The translations under genes and the position numbers were made by a program. From positions 1,735,001-1,799,000 of the forward strand of contig OX457074.1 of NCBI GenBank assembly GCA_949752795.1: a stretch of DNA of 64,000 nucleotides, given 5' to 3'. The notes under the pieces were generated by a model, which was not told the DNA's origin, searched no databases, and saw only the letters and a program-made list of their open reading frames with translations. This document shows, in pieces, positions 1-14,600 of this stretch. Every line of letters begins with the position of its first letter. Position 1 is the stretch's first letter. Source of the DNA: Hyperoodon ampullatus (Eukaryota > Chordata > Mammalia > Artiodactyla > Ziphiidae).

Positions 1-2163
1 TGCACAGGTAGCTTCAATGAGGAAGAGTCGTCTTGTTGCCCCGTAGAGGACTAGTAGTCAGTCCAATAATCTTATCTTCTGCCCTATATAAATATGGTAG
101 ATCTTAATAGTCCTAAGGACATCCACAAAGTGTGGTGGACTTCAGGGCTACGGATTAAAAAAGGAACCTCTCTTGACAAAGAGAGCACCCTAAATTGGTT
201 GGTGGTTAAGAAAGATAGGTTTGTGCAAGAAACCACTTTTCGTTTGTGGAGTCAGATAAAGTGCTTTCGTTACAGCACATGGAGTAGTGAGCTCCCTCTT
301 ATTCGTCGCCATTATCAAATGCTTGCTACTGCTCATATCTGACCTCAAAAGTTCAGGCCTTCAGTTATTTATACAGGAGTGCCTAATTGGCCACACGGTA
401 TTTTCAAAAGCCAATAAATCATGTCACTTCTCAAAGAGATCCCAACGTTTAAAATACATCTACAGTGGCATATACCCAGTCTTTCAAGATGGACCAGATG
501 CAGAGTTTTCTCTGAATCAAGTCTTCACTCCTTCCTCCACATCTCACCAGGAAAATCCCTGTTTGTCCATAATCTAAACACAATGCAGCTTATTTTACTT
601 AAACAAAAGTTTGATTATATCCCACGATGTCATCATTACAATAAGGATCAGAGTTTAGCAATTCAACTCATCTTTTCTGCTCTCTCTAGAAATTACGCAA
701 ACTGTTTTTAAGTCAGACCAGTGACATTTATTGCTCAACTTTGATCCCAGATAGTTATGAAGGCTAGCTAGCTTTTGTCCGAGAACCAATGCAACTATTT
801 TAAGTGTCACAAATGAGGATACAGCAAAGAGCTTTAGTTCTCAGAGAGAAGTGATTAATTTCATCTCTGACATCCGTATCTGGCCCTTGAGAGTTGACCC
901 ATCATCCCCAAAACACATTATACAGAAAGTCCTGCAAAAAGGTTGGGTGAAGCTTTCTTAAAACTAATATAGTCAGTTAACTCTTGGTATCAATTGTCTT
1001 TTGAATCACAAAAGTAATTTTTGAACTTAAATGGCAAATACTAAAGCTCACAACAGCAAGTTTTAAAAATTACCCTGTTTCCTACTTTTTAACATTTGCT
1101 CCATGTTGTAGAAAAAGCGAATATATGTAAATATTTTTTTAAAAAGAGAAGGTGCACTTATCTGAGGAAAAATAAAAGACAAAAAAAAAAAAAAATCCAT
1201 TGTTTGTGCTGCTAGTTTCCTAACTCAAGTTAAACCCCACAAAAACCATAGACTAGTTTCATAAAAGAAAATGAGTATCACATACACATCTAATATAATA
1301 AATTCAAACAGGAGCACACATATTATGTTGGTGATCAAACATGGACACAGACAGGCAGAACAGGATGGAACAAGCAGAGCCAAGAAACTTAGAAACAAGC
1401 CCTTCCTCTCATTCCTGAAAACCATGCAAAGCAGAACAGCCCAGTCAATACAACATGACAGACGCACAAAGAATCTGAAGAAAACGCAGAAAGGCGACCC
1501 TCATGATTAAAAGAATTATCATTCAATGAAGGCTAAGTTGAAAGATGAGAATATCCTTGTGAAAACATGCCAAAGACAAAACGAAAATGTCCATTAAGAG
1601 TGCACAGTGAACCAGCTACTGGAATGCCACGGAAAACCACAGGAAAAAGTAGAGGGGAAAGAGCATGTTGCTTCAATAAAAAACACAGTAGGACACATGT
1701 AAGGCATTCAACTACTGCAAACTTAGAAGTACTGAGTTAAATGAATGCTGTACATGAGCACCAATGCAGTAATGTACATTTACTCTGCAAGACATATTAT
1801 GGAACACTGCAGCAAGTACAAAAAAAAAAAAAAAAGTTGCCAATAACCAAGAATTCTACACCTTAATAAGCCTAAAAGGTAATGCAATACTTGGAAGAAA
1901 CTAAATGATAAGCCTTCAAGTTATCAATTGAAGGATGTGACTTTAACATGTTCTATGAAAACACCAGGCCAACTGTCATTCTCACAAATCAGAGCAGGAG
2001 AGGGAAGAATAATGCTTGTCTCCTACTGAATGGTATTCATCGTAAGTGAAAATGAGTATAGCTTGAAGTGGGACTCTGCCTGTGTCTGAAGAAAAGTGAG
2101 TCGGTGGGGAGACAAGAAAGTGAAAACACTCTCTTAATAAATTAAATTCTCATAAAAACTAAC
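1..2163 (-). other. LUC7L3: LUC7L3 intron 9 (partial)
   Basis: This is A/T-rich and holds several short A runs (about 1181-1195 and 1820-1835). I looked for the 53-residue terminal tail and did not find it. No SINE or recognisable transposon was seen. The first intron bases read in frame give a stop almost at once. Confidence 0.6.
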
Positions 2164-2324
2164 CTTTCTCCTTGGATTTTCTATCTTGTTCTCTGTCCCG
2201 ACTTTTGCTCCTGTGCTTATATGACTTTCGATCTCGGCTCTTTGATCTTCTTCGATCCCGACTACGAGATCTATGCTTTCTTTCTGATCTATCATGGCTT
2301 CTGCTTCTTCGTCGATCTCTGCTT
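2164..2324 (-). CDS. LUC7L3: LUC7L3 coding exon 9 (RS domain)
   Basis: It is 161 nt and completes an Arg codon, then reads [19 protein letters not shown] onward to ...QDRKSKEK. The acceptor is an unusual TTTAAG instead of CAG or TAG; the donor is GTTAGT. It ends in phase 1, so one more coding exon must follow beyond the window edge. Confidence 0.93.
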
Positions 2325-5300
2325 CTTAAATAATTTGAAACAAAAGGAAAGCAACTTCAGCTGATATTACAGTGAGAAAAAACCTTGGAGAATTACGTAC
2401 TGTTGAATAAATAACAAGATTAAAAGCAAAACTTACCCTTAAAGGCAAAAGAACAGAATCTACTATTAAAACATATTTACATTAGAAATCTTAAGAACTG
2501 AAAATTGAAAATCCTTCTAACTTCAATTTTTCAAATAGGTAGCCCTACCCAAAATAATTTATAATTTAAATGTCTTCTCAGAATCAATGAGAAGAGAAGC
2601 ACTTAAAAGACCATCCAGTACACTGACTTCCTAATAAGACTGCATCAAACCTCCTTAGACTGCCTCAGAAATAGCAATGAAGTTGCCTCGAAGATGGACT
2701 CGTTCAGATTCAACTTTCATAATCCATCCTCACGCTTAATGAGACTTAAAAGGGTCAAGTACCAAGGAATATCACTAGTAATTACTACTGTTTATTGCAC
2801 ACTCACTATCTGTCTGGCACTGTTTCATGTCATGTGTTCAATATACCTGCTTCGCCTTCTTTCTCTACTTCGTGATCTTTTGTGGTCCCGAGACCTGCTG
2901 CATCTTCGGTCAGAAGTTCGGCTTGAGTGACGACTCCTTGATCGACTCCTCTTTCTTCTTTCTCTGTCTCGAGCCCTTTCTTTTTCTCTTTCTTCCTCTT
3001 CTCTTCGTCTTTTCCTCTCTCTTTCTTCCCTTTCTCTCTCCCTTTCTTTTTCTCTTTCTTCTCGTTCTTGTTTCTCCTTTTTTAAACGCTCATCACGATC
3101 AGGTTCTTCAGTTCTTTTTCTTAATTTTTCCTAAGGAAACAGAGTTTGATTTTTTTTTTAGAACTATATAAAGACACTGTCAAACAATGGCTACCTAACG
3201 TGAAGCATTTTTAGACCAACTTATGGAATTTGATGCCCTAAAAGTGAAATGGAGAAATCTCAACACCATGTATGTACACAAGATATTATCTGACTAAACC
3301 CTCAGGAATATTCTTTCTCCCAAATTCCTGGCAATACAGAGTAAAAAAAATAAAGTGCTTTGCTAATCTAATGAATAGCAAAACATTATAGGGATTATCA
3401 CTACCTCAAATAACACAGTCAGCAAAAATATCAACGAGAGATTTGTATCTCTATGTGATCAATTTTTAACCACACTAAAATGAAGTACTAGCTATAGCTA
3501 AAATACATGTTTATAAGAAACTTACTTTTAATTCTTCTACAGTAGCTTTAATTTTGGCATAGCCCATGTGCTGTTTTCCCATCAAATGGTCATCTACCCG
3601 GGACTGGGCATCTCCCACTATCAAAAAGGCTCCACACACTTCACAAACTTCCATTTGTTTTTCTTGGGCAGCAAAACTTTCAATTGTCTGAAATGATAAA
3701 TCAGTTATTATAAGAATATCTGAGGAAGACAGAACAAACAAATCCCCCCAAAAGTACTTAACATTTAGAATAGATTCTTAATTTTGTCAACTACTTTCCA
3801 CTTCCCCAAAGCCATAATACTGAGCAGCAACTTTTAGAGAGAGGAAGCATGACAGCAGCAATCAACTTTCCACATCACCCAAAAAGTACTGAGACCCCAT
3901 CCCTCAACTCCAACAAAGAAAAAGCTACCTATTTTAGTCTGAATTCATTTCTCGCTTGGTTCAACAGGTTAAAGATGTGGACTCCATATTAAAAATGTTT
4001 TTCAAAATCATTAAGGAATTGAACTCACTGAGTATAATCTGAACATACCCTTTTAATATTTGGGAACCAATGACCAATTATATTCTAGCATCAATATCCA
4101 AAACATGTATTTTGTATGTACAAATACATACACTGATACAAAATACATTGTATCAAAGACATATCAAATACATTGATACAAAAACATGTATCAATATCCA
4201 AACATTATATTCTCTAACTGAAAGTTAAGAAAGTAGAAGGTATTATTAAGAATATACCAATTCTGTACTAAGGTAAATACAAACTGAGTAATTTGTTCTA
4301 ACAAAAAATAAATAAAACCCAGGCCCAAAATGAATACTTATGATCTAAGGCACAGGTTGACAAGCCAGCGGCTAGAGGTCTGTTTTTGTAAAGTTTTACT
4401 GGAACAAAGCCACATCCAATTGTTTATATATTGTTTAAAGCTGCTTCTGTAATATAAGAGCCTTTATATTACAAATCTTGTGACCTGCAAACCTAAAATA
4501 TTTACTATGTGGCCCTTTAAAATAAAGTTTGCTGACATTAGAAAACTGTTCTCAAATTGGAATAGATCCTAGTAATTCACAGTGAACAGCCTGGGTAAAT
4601 CAAAATGAGGTTGCTACTCACCGAAGTTGTGGACCTAAGCAATTCTCTCTCTTCTTTTAACTGTTCAACTAATTTCATCATTCCCTGGGCTTCTTCTACT
4701 TTTCCTTCAGATCCTAATTCTTCAATCTAAGGGGAATTTAAAAAGCAGTCAGGATATCTTTCTAACCACACTATCCAAGTATTTTTCTTTTTACCCCAAG
4801 CTTCATTAGCATTTAGCGGTTGCTTTGGGTCTTTTTGTTTGGTTTTGTTTAGTGAAGCCTGCATTAATTATGAATACTTGACAGAATATAAACAGCAAAT
4901 TTCTAAGGTGCACAATTTCATAAGGTTTGACTCCCATGAAATCAACACCACGATCTAGATAATAAACATATCCATCACCCCAGAAGGTTTCCTCCTGCCT
5001 CTTCTTGTATCTCCTCCCAAAGCAACCACTGATCTACTTTAGGTCACTATAGATTAGTTTGCATTTTCTAGAATTTTATTTAAATGGAACCATGCACTTT
5101 TTTTTCCTTCTGTAGGGCTCTGGCCTCTTTCACTCAACCTAATTATCTTAAGATTCATCCACACTGTTACATGTAGTTATTTCCTTTTTATTACTGAATA
5201 GTGTATCACACTGTATAGATCAGGGATCCCCAACCCCTGGACCAATAGCGGTCCGTGGTCTATTAGGAACTTGACCACACAGCAGGAGGTGAGCGGCAGG

Positions 5301-6818
5301 CAAGCGAGCAAAGCTTCATCTGTATTTACAGCTGCTTCCCTATCGCCGACATTACCACCTGAGCTCCTCCTCCTGTCAGCATTATGGTGAGCTGTATGAT
5401 TATTTCATTATATATTACAATGTAACAGTAATAGAAGTAAACTGCACGATAAATGTAATGAGCTTGAATCATCCCAAAACCATCCCCCCACCCCCATCTG
5501 TGGAAAAACTGTCTTCCATGAAACCGGTCCCTGGTGCCAAAAAGGTTGGGGACTGCTGGTATGGATACATCACATTTTTTTTTTTATCCATTAACCTACT
5601 GACACACACATGAGTTCTTTCCAGGTTTGTTTGGGGTGTTATTTGCCTATTATGAATAAAGCCACTATAAACACTGGTATACAACTCTTTGTGTAAACAT
5701 ATACTTTCATCTCCCTAGCAGTGGAATGGCTCGTGGTGCCTCTTTTAACTTTTTAAGAGAGAAACTTTTTTCCAAAGTGGCTGCACCATTTTACATACCC
5801 CAACAGTGTAAGATAGTTTGTTTGCCCAGCTCTCCACTAACACTTGATATGGTCAGTCTTTTTAATTTTAGCAATTCTAATAGGTGTTCAAAAAGCATCT
5901 CACTGTAGACCTGTATTTCCCTAATGTCTAATGACATTGAGCAACTTTACATGTATTTATTTGCCATCCTTATAACTTCTTTGGTTAAGTGTCTACTCCA
6001 AGTATTTTCTGACATTAATGCACACAATTCTCACCTGCTGCAGGAGTACATCGATTTTATCTGTTAGAACCTGAATTTTTTCTTCATTTTTGCCTGTTGG
6101 ACCAGCTGCCTAATGAAGACAACAGAATGTATTATCAACAACTAAAATACAGATATAGACATTCAAACTCTCACATACCATACCTAATATTTTATTTAAT
6201 AACTGAAATGCTGAATCACAAGGATAGTAACTCAATTACCTCAATTTTTGTAAATCAGCTGCATATTTTGTCAGTTATTGATATCTAAGATCAAAACCTT
6301 ATGATCAGCAAAATCAATATTACATTTACTAATAAAAACTGAAATTTTAAAAGAATACAAAGTAATGAATGAACCTGAACACAAGTTTCAACACTAGGGA
6401 AGTCTCTGGGTTTCCAGAGAACAACGACACTTTACAAAGACTGTAAACTAATTTCATACTCACCCCAGATGACTGCTGGTTTTGAGATAATGCCAAACGA
6501 GCATGGCCTCGTCTAATTCTACGTTCTACTTCTGCAAGTAAGCTCTGTAAGTATCGCAGAAAATCTCTCTCATAGCCAACTTTCATAAAGCGAGAACTCT
6601 TCTCATACCTAATGAAAATGAAAACAAACAAGCACTGTTTTCCTTCCAAATCATATTCTATCTTAACTAATCTCATGGACTACTACTGCATTTAGACTGA
6701 AGGCGTAGGGAATTCCCTGGCGGTCCAGTGTTAGGACTCTGTGCTTTCACTGCTGAGGGCCCGGGTTCAACCCCTGGTCAGGGAACTAAGATCCTGCAAG
6801 CCGTAAGGAGCCACCAGA

Positions 6819-6850
<32 letters not shown>

Positions 6851-9800
6851 TGTGATATAGAAAAAAATGCTTAGGCTTATTCTTGGCATACAGTATGTAC
6901 TCCTACGGTGATACTACATAAAGCTGCATCACTTTCTACCACCCCCAACTAATGAACAGGACCTCTGTCCGACATTCATTTTACACGAATTTCAATTATT
7001 TCTTCAATCCTTGTCCCCTTTAAACCAAATAATGATGGGGGGTAGGGGGATGACCCCCCCAAAAGGTAACTTACTGTTTTCGCAGATTTTCATCATGAAT
7101 TTTTTCACAAGGCCCTGAAAGAACAAGAAATATGAAGGTATAAATTATTGAAGTTAACTTTTCTCTTGCTAAAACAAAAGTTCTTTTTTAAAAAAGGAAA
7201 GAAGATCCATTTAATCACTGAGTAGTCTGTAGACACCTAAATTAAGCCTCTACTGAAGCATGAAGCAACATACCCAAGTAAGCACATGAAAAGTGTTCTC
7301 CTTAGTCTTCAAGATGAGTGTAACGCAGAACTACGTAAGAGAAGAAAAGAGAGGGAGTGGGAGGAAAGAGAAAACTGTCCCTTACTGCCACCAAGAAGAA
7401 AGCTGGGATGAGGGCAGACCACTGGTCTGAACCACCAGCGACATTTTATTAATTTCGAGTCTCTGTGAATAGTACAAGACTAGCACCCTAGTCCTACCCC
7501 TTACCATCTCCAAAAGGCAACCAATTTTGACCCTTTTAGTTGTATCTTCTGGAATTTACCTCCATATTTCTAAATTTTATGCTTATTTTGCTTTTTCTTG
7601 GTTTATCTTAGGCATCAAAAATTTAGGTTAAATAAACATTCAGTGCTTATATTTTGATTATGCAAGTCCTACACTGACTGCTGAGTCAAACAAAAGGTGC
7701 ATTATAATGACACTTCTGATAAACTTACTAGAATTCTTTCTTTTGTTTAGTCTTTTCTATGTCTCTATTTCCAAATTCATCTCAAATACTTTAACTCAGC
7801 TATAAGAAACTATCTCAATATCAATCTCCCTCAAGATTCAAAATACCTCAGATAATCAAGCAGCTTTATTTTCTTCCATGAGCTTTCTGTCCTGCTTCAG
7901 CCTGGGCTGCTTTTTTTCTAAGCTCATTAATAAGAGTTGTCATCCTTAGAAATTCCTTTTCTGGTCTGTACTGAAGTTCACTGGATCTCTTATTTCTCTC
8001 CTTCTTGGTTTTTGCCCATGAGTTTCCAGAGAAAAGGTGGTAGATAACTTTGTTGAAACCGTGCATGTCTGAAAATGTCCTTTATTTTCCACCCTCACAT
8101 TTTCCTGTTTGGCTATATAGCTAACCTAAGTAAAAACATTTTTTCATTCAGAATCCTGAGGGTGTTTCTGCAGTGTCTTCAACTTCCAGTGTCATCCTGA
8201 CAAATCTGAGGCCATCCTGATTGATAATCCTATGTGCCCCACCCTCACTCCTGGTGTTCTGGAATTTCCAAATGGTGTGGATCTTTTTTCATTTGTTGTA
8301 CTGAGCTCTTGAAGGACTCACTCAATCTAAAGGGTAAAGTCCTTTAGTAATGCAATATTAAAATTTCTTCCCTTCTGTTTTCTCTATCTAGAACTCTTAA
8401 TTAGCTATTAGAGGACTGGACTGATATAATTTTTTCAAATTTTAATTTTTTATCAACGTTCCACACATTTATTTTATCCTCAAAACTTTCCCAATTTTAT
8501 TTCAGATTTCTCTAGTTCTAATTTCTAAGAACTCTTCTTAGTTTTTCAAAACTTCCCTTTTTATACAGCATCCCATTCCTCCTGATATGTTCTCTTATTT
8601 CTCTGAGGATACTAAATTTGTTATGGCTTAAAATTTTTTTTCTTCTGTTTCCCCCCATTATCCACCATATTCCACTAAATTCTTTTTTTCTGTTGGTTTT
8701 GGTTAATCTTTTGTGTTCGAAGTTTTTCTTCAAATGTCTGACTGGTATTCCTTGGCTGGCAAAACACTTCCAAAATCTGACTCGAAGTTGGTATGCTCAG
8801 GCAGGGTTTGTCAACTAACGGGCTTTACCATACGAAAATCTGGGCAGCAAGACTTTCTTTTAGGAGATTCCCCAAGGGTCAGTACCTGTAGATCACTTCT
8901 CTGGAACTGTTCACTTTCTCTAAAGAATCCTCTTCTCTTCTGCCTGGGGAAAAAACATCTGGCTGTATCCTTCTAGGAACAGGGCAGAGGAGGGGAATGG
9001 GAAAACCTCACTATTGAGAATACAGACTCATTTAATCTCTTATAGTCTCATCTTTGTTCATTACTGCCCTGCCCTGTATCTCTACTCCCAGTATCTAGAT
9101 ACATCCAGCCCTAATGTGCTCTTAATGTTTTAGGGCAAGCTGTTAATGTTTCTAGAATGATACTAGTTATGTACCATCCTTGGGAGAAAAAAATGATGAA
9201 TTTTTTTTTTTTTTTGCATTTTGTGGTTCAAATGAACTAGAGTCTCTTTACCCCAATTTCTTCAGAACATAACCCCCTGGGGTCTCCTGGGCTGTAAGGG
9301 TGGGAGACAGAATCACCAGATGCACAGCTCTGACCACACAGACTAGTGGTTCTCAACAAGGGGCAGTTTTGCCCCCAGGGGTATCTGGCAATGCCTGGAG
9401 GCATTTTTGGTTGTCACAATTGGGAGATGTTACTGGCATCTACTGGGTACAGGCCAAGGATGCTACTAAACATCCTACAATCCACAGGACAGCCCCTCCC
9501 ACCCCCGCAAACACAGAATTTTCCAGGTAAGACTGTCAAATGTCAAGGTTGAGAAACCCTGAACTAGTCTAATCTCTGGTTTTCAGCCCCATGATTCAAC
9601 TCTGCCTTCTATGGTACCTGATGCCTCCAAATCCTGAGCCTGTCCAGGGTTCTGCTGATCAAACTCTTTCTTCTGTTTAATATCCCCTTCTGCAGGCTTT
9701 TAGGGTACAGGTTTCTCTGCTATTCTTCCATCCACTTGTCATCTTCCAAAAATGTGCTGACATCTCTAATGTTATCTCGACTCTTCCATTTACACCTTTT

Positions 9801-11661
9801 TTGTTTTTAAATTTTCATTTTAGTGGAGGGGTTTCAGGAGGGAGTGGAAATAGATATGTATATTCAATTAAGCCACCATGTTTAATTAGACTGACATTTA
9901 TTAATACATTCAAAAAACTAAGCCAGAAAAGAAATTACTTTATCAACAAACCTTTAAGAGGAAACTTCTTTTCAAAATTATAAAGTATCAGTTTCTCTTT
10001 AATCATAAATTCGATAAAAGTTACACAGAACATTTACTTACCAAGATCAGAACGAGTGTTTGTGAACAATTCCGCAGGACAAAAACCACAGAGATAATAT
10101 TTACAAACCTAGTGAAGAAAAACAAAGGTAATTTAACTTTTTGAAACTGTTCGGTTTTAGAACTATACCAGAAAAGGGTGCCAAATAACTATTTTCTCAT
10201 TTCGTGATCTTCATCTTTCAACCAAGTAAGTTTAAGAATAATTTCATTTGTTAAGCCATTTAGTTAGGTAAATTAATGACTTTCAGACTCCTGGATTCCA
10301 GTACAAGAAATGCAGGACTGACAGTTACCAGCATTTTCTACTTCTATAATTACTTCCTATTTCTACTACAGTATCAGAAATCACTGCCCTACTCCCGAGC
10401 AACGAAAAATATTGGATAAAGACATCCAGAAAAAAGATAACTTTTTATTCTTATTTAAAAGCACACATTGTTCTTATTGTTCTAACTTTGTTAAAGACCA
10501 GAACCAATTTATGGACTAAGATTTGGAAATCACTGCCTAAATTCCAAATAACACTTATTTAAAGCAATCTGGTTCAGTATTTTCACTTAAAGAGATCCTG
10601 TAACAGGCCCTAAGGTGTAGTGGATATTTTCACACATGCCAGCACTTTACTGAGTGATTTCTATGGTATGAGGAAGAATTATTAACATAAAACCGACTTT
10701 TAATTCTCTCGCATTGGTACTTTTGTAACTCCTTCAGATATATTCCAAGACTGCTCTATCCTATGTTTAATTCTATAACACTGCAAACCAAAACCTGTTA
10801 AGCAAAATTCCAAAATATCTCCCTTCATATAACACTTCATTGTTATGGGGTAAATTTTCAATGTACAACTATAACATATGATAGAAAAGGTCTGCTAAAT
10901 TTAAGATTGAATGAGTTTTTTCGAGACACTTAGAACTGGATGTTAAATCTGAAATAGATTGTTTTTTGCTTCAAAGGTCAATTGTTTTATACTTGTCTGA
11001 AGCAATGTGGTTCCATAAGCTGTGTCCAGAAGAACTAAGGTTTTATAAAGAAAGGTCTCATAAAGAACAATGAGATTCAAAAATCATGTCTAAACAGATT
11101 TAGTTTTATATCAATATTATCCTGTTATATGTAGCCATATGTCATAGTATCTTTGTACCATTTTCTTCTCTTTAGAAGTTCTAACACTCGATTTTAAATT
11201 ATTAAAAAGGCTCTGTATGACCACAAATAACATGTTGGCGAGGATGTGGAGAAAGGGGAACCCTTGTACACTGTTGGTAGGAATGTAAATTGGTGCAGCC
11301 ACTGTGGAAAAACCATATGTAAGTTCCTCAAAAAATAAAAATAGAACTACTATATATGATCCAACAATTCCACTCCAGGGTATATATCCAAAGAAAACGA
11401 AAACACTAATCCAAAATGATACATGCACCCCAATGTTCACAGCAGCATTATTTTACAATAGCCAAGATATGGAAGCATCCTAAGTGTCCATCAACACATG
11501 AATGGAGAAAGAAAATGTGGTATATATAAACAATGGAACACTAATCAGCCATGAAAATGAATGAAAATTTGCCATTTGCAACAACAAAGATGGACTTGGA
11601 GGGGATTATACTTAGTGAAATAAGCCAGACAGAGAAAGACAAATACTGTATGCATTTGTGG

Positions 11662-11698
<37 letters not shown>

Positions 11699-14600
11699 CA
11701 AAGTAGTGAATATAGTAACAACAAAATAAAACAGACTCTAAAAAAAAAAAAAAAAAAAAAACAGACTCTGTGATATAGAGAACAAACAAATGGGGAGAGG
11801 TAAGAGGGAGGGGCAAAATAGAGGTAGTGTATTAAGAGGTACAGACTATGATGTATAAAATAAATAAGCCACAAAGATATACTGTACAGCACAGGGAATA
11901 TAGCCAATATTTTACAGTAACTATAAATGGAGTAAAATCTTTAAAATTGTAAATCACTATGTTGTACACCCAAAACTTATATAATATTGTAAATCAACTA
12001 TACCTGAATTTTAAGAGGACTCTATACATGCAAATGGTTAATGTTTTAAAATGCTATATACTTTTCTAATTATTAAAAAGTCTGATTTGTTAAATTTTGC
12101 GTCCACTTTAAGTGTATCAGCAAAATACCAATGCCAACATTCAGTTTAAGAATCTCTTTCAGGGGACTTCCCTGGTGGCACAGTGGTTAAGATTCCGTGC
12201 TCCCAATGCAGGGAGCCAGGTTCGATCCCCGGTCAGGGAACTAGATCCCGCATGCATGCTGCAACTAAGAGTTTGCATGCCACAACTAAGGAGCAGGCGA
12301 GCCACAACTAAGGAGCCCGTGAGCCGCAACTAAGACCTGGCGCAACCAAATAATTAACTAATTAAAAAAAAAAAAAAAGAATCTCTTTCATTTGGGGGAA
12401 GGACAGAGACAAAGAGGGTATGCTACTTATCTTTCAGACTATTAACCTTGGTTCCAAGGGCCCAAAAATTATTTAACAAATTCCCCACAATTTTAATAGT
12501 TATATGAAATAGGTTAATAATAGTTATTACCAGCATTTACCATTATTTATAGCTACAAATTACATGGTTTTAATTATATTATTAAATTATATTATTTAAT
12601 TTTAAAACTAAACTTGGCATTCAGCCCTCATAAGTATGAAAGTTTACTATTATTACTATCACTATGCATTTTGCTTTCAAGTACATATGAAAATATAAGA
12701 CTACTGTTCATTAAAACAAAAGGAATAAACATCTCTATGGTCCCTCCTGACTCTTAAATATAACCAAATACAAACTTGAGTATTTCTAGGAAGGAAATCT
12801 TTTTGGAAGTATTTCCAATAGTACTTATTGAATCTTAGTTTTAATAACATTTATCACCAAAATCAAACTGACCTGGATCTGAACTGGGATTTACCACATA
12901 CCGTATGACTTAAATTATCTGTAAAAGTGGGGATGACTACTAACTTGAAGGTTTGTCATAAAATGAGTAATAAATTCTGGTTTTTAAAACTAAAATACCT
13001 GATTTTCAGAGCTATTTAAAGTTTTATTCTTAGGACTTCCCTGGTGGCACAGTGGTTAAGAATCTGCCTGCCAATGCAGGGTACATGGGTTCCATCCCTG
13101 GTCCAGAAAGATCCCACATACCGCGGAGCAACTAAGCCCATGCGCCACAACGACTGAGCCTGCGCTCTAGAACCCGTGAGCCACAACTACTGAGCCTGCG
13201 CGCCACAACTACTGAAGCCTGCACGCCTAGAGCCCGTGCTCCGCAACAAGAAGCCACTGCAATGAGAAGCCCGTGCACCACAACGAAGAGCAGCCCCCGC
13301 TCGCCACAACTAGAGAAAGCCCACGCACAGCAACGAAGACCCAACACAGCCAAAAATAATAAACAAATAAAATAAATAAAGTTTTATTCTAAACTCTAAG
13401 CCTTATTTACATAAATAGTTTTCCGAAATATAGTACATTCTAAGTGGTCAAAACGCTAAGTCTAAATATACTATGTCAGTTTTCCAATAATATACGTGAG
13501 TGAACACACTTATATCTAGTAAGTACTGCATGGAATTTTAATTTTAAATGGCATTTAATTTTAAAAAGTAGAAAATGGCACTTCAACAATCATTTAACAC
13601 TATGTGCTAAAAACAATGCTTGAAGTATCAATACAAGACCATGTTAAGACTCACTCCTCAAGAAGCTCGGTTTAGTAGTGACAGACACAAAAACTAAAAT
13701 GTACATGCATCACTAGAACAGACGGGAATTTAGTCAGGAATGTCAAGTGGTGAAGCTTGAACTGGCTAAGTTCAGAAGTGGAATGACAAGACATTCTAGG
13801 CATAAGGAAACATGAAAAGACAGGCATAGCAGAGTATGAAATAGGCAAGTTGAAATAGGTATGCTTGGAGAGGCAACATACTGCAGAGTTTGAATCGTGG
13901 CTGCCACTTTTCAACTGTGAAAAACTACAGGCTGTAACTCTGCCTCGTGTCCTCAATACAAAAAAAGGAGACAATAAGTATTTCACAGTGGGATTGTAAA
14001 ATTTAAACTCTCCATTTACTGAATTGGGAGAAATGGGCAAATAAGTCTGTTTTTTTAAATACTACCCATTACTTTTTAAAATATGTCTTTAGGTACTATG
14101 TAGATCAAATAAGGCATGCCAGCAGGTCTACCTATAATTTAGTCCAATCACTCCATCGGAGATGAGAAACTGAGATCAACCACATGACCTGCCCTGAAGG
14201 CATCTAGCTACTTACAAAATAGAGATCAAAACCTATTTTCCTAATTCTTTTGTGTGCTCTTTCCACTCTCCAATTCTCCTTAAGATACTGTTGTAAAGAA
14301 ACGGAACATCAACACATTTGTTATTCTACCCAATAAACTCTAGCTACTTAGACTGCTTCTTTTAACCCTTCCCAGGGATTGAGGATGTTTAACTAAAAAT
14401 ATTAATAGTCTTTGACTCAGCAAGTCTTTACTAAATGTCCATCATGGACCTAGCAGTCTGATAACCAAAGGTGGCAAGGGGGAGCAGAATTCTCATAACA
14501 TAATTGTGATTCTCTTGATAAATTAAGGTAACACTAAAGACCAGAAGAGTTCAATCTCAACAGCATACTTTTCACTACCACTTAAGAGAATGCAGATACA

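Noticed and set aside
1..2163. Terminal exon of LUC7L3
   Set aside because: I looked for sequence able to encode the KRGSDDKKSS-type tail and did not find it; it is probably beyond the window edge.
6709..6790. tRNA genes at A-box/B-box pairs inside many elements
   Set aside because: These are CHR SINE heads derived from tRNA, with A tails and target duplications, and no cloverleaf outside the SINE context.
12112..12333. Long open frames across SINE copies (also near 22220, 28091, 55925, 59800)
   Set aside because: They follow SINE bodies and repeat the same peptide text (for example AHGPSRSAACGI). They are by-products of the repeat consensus, not genes.
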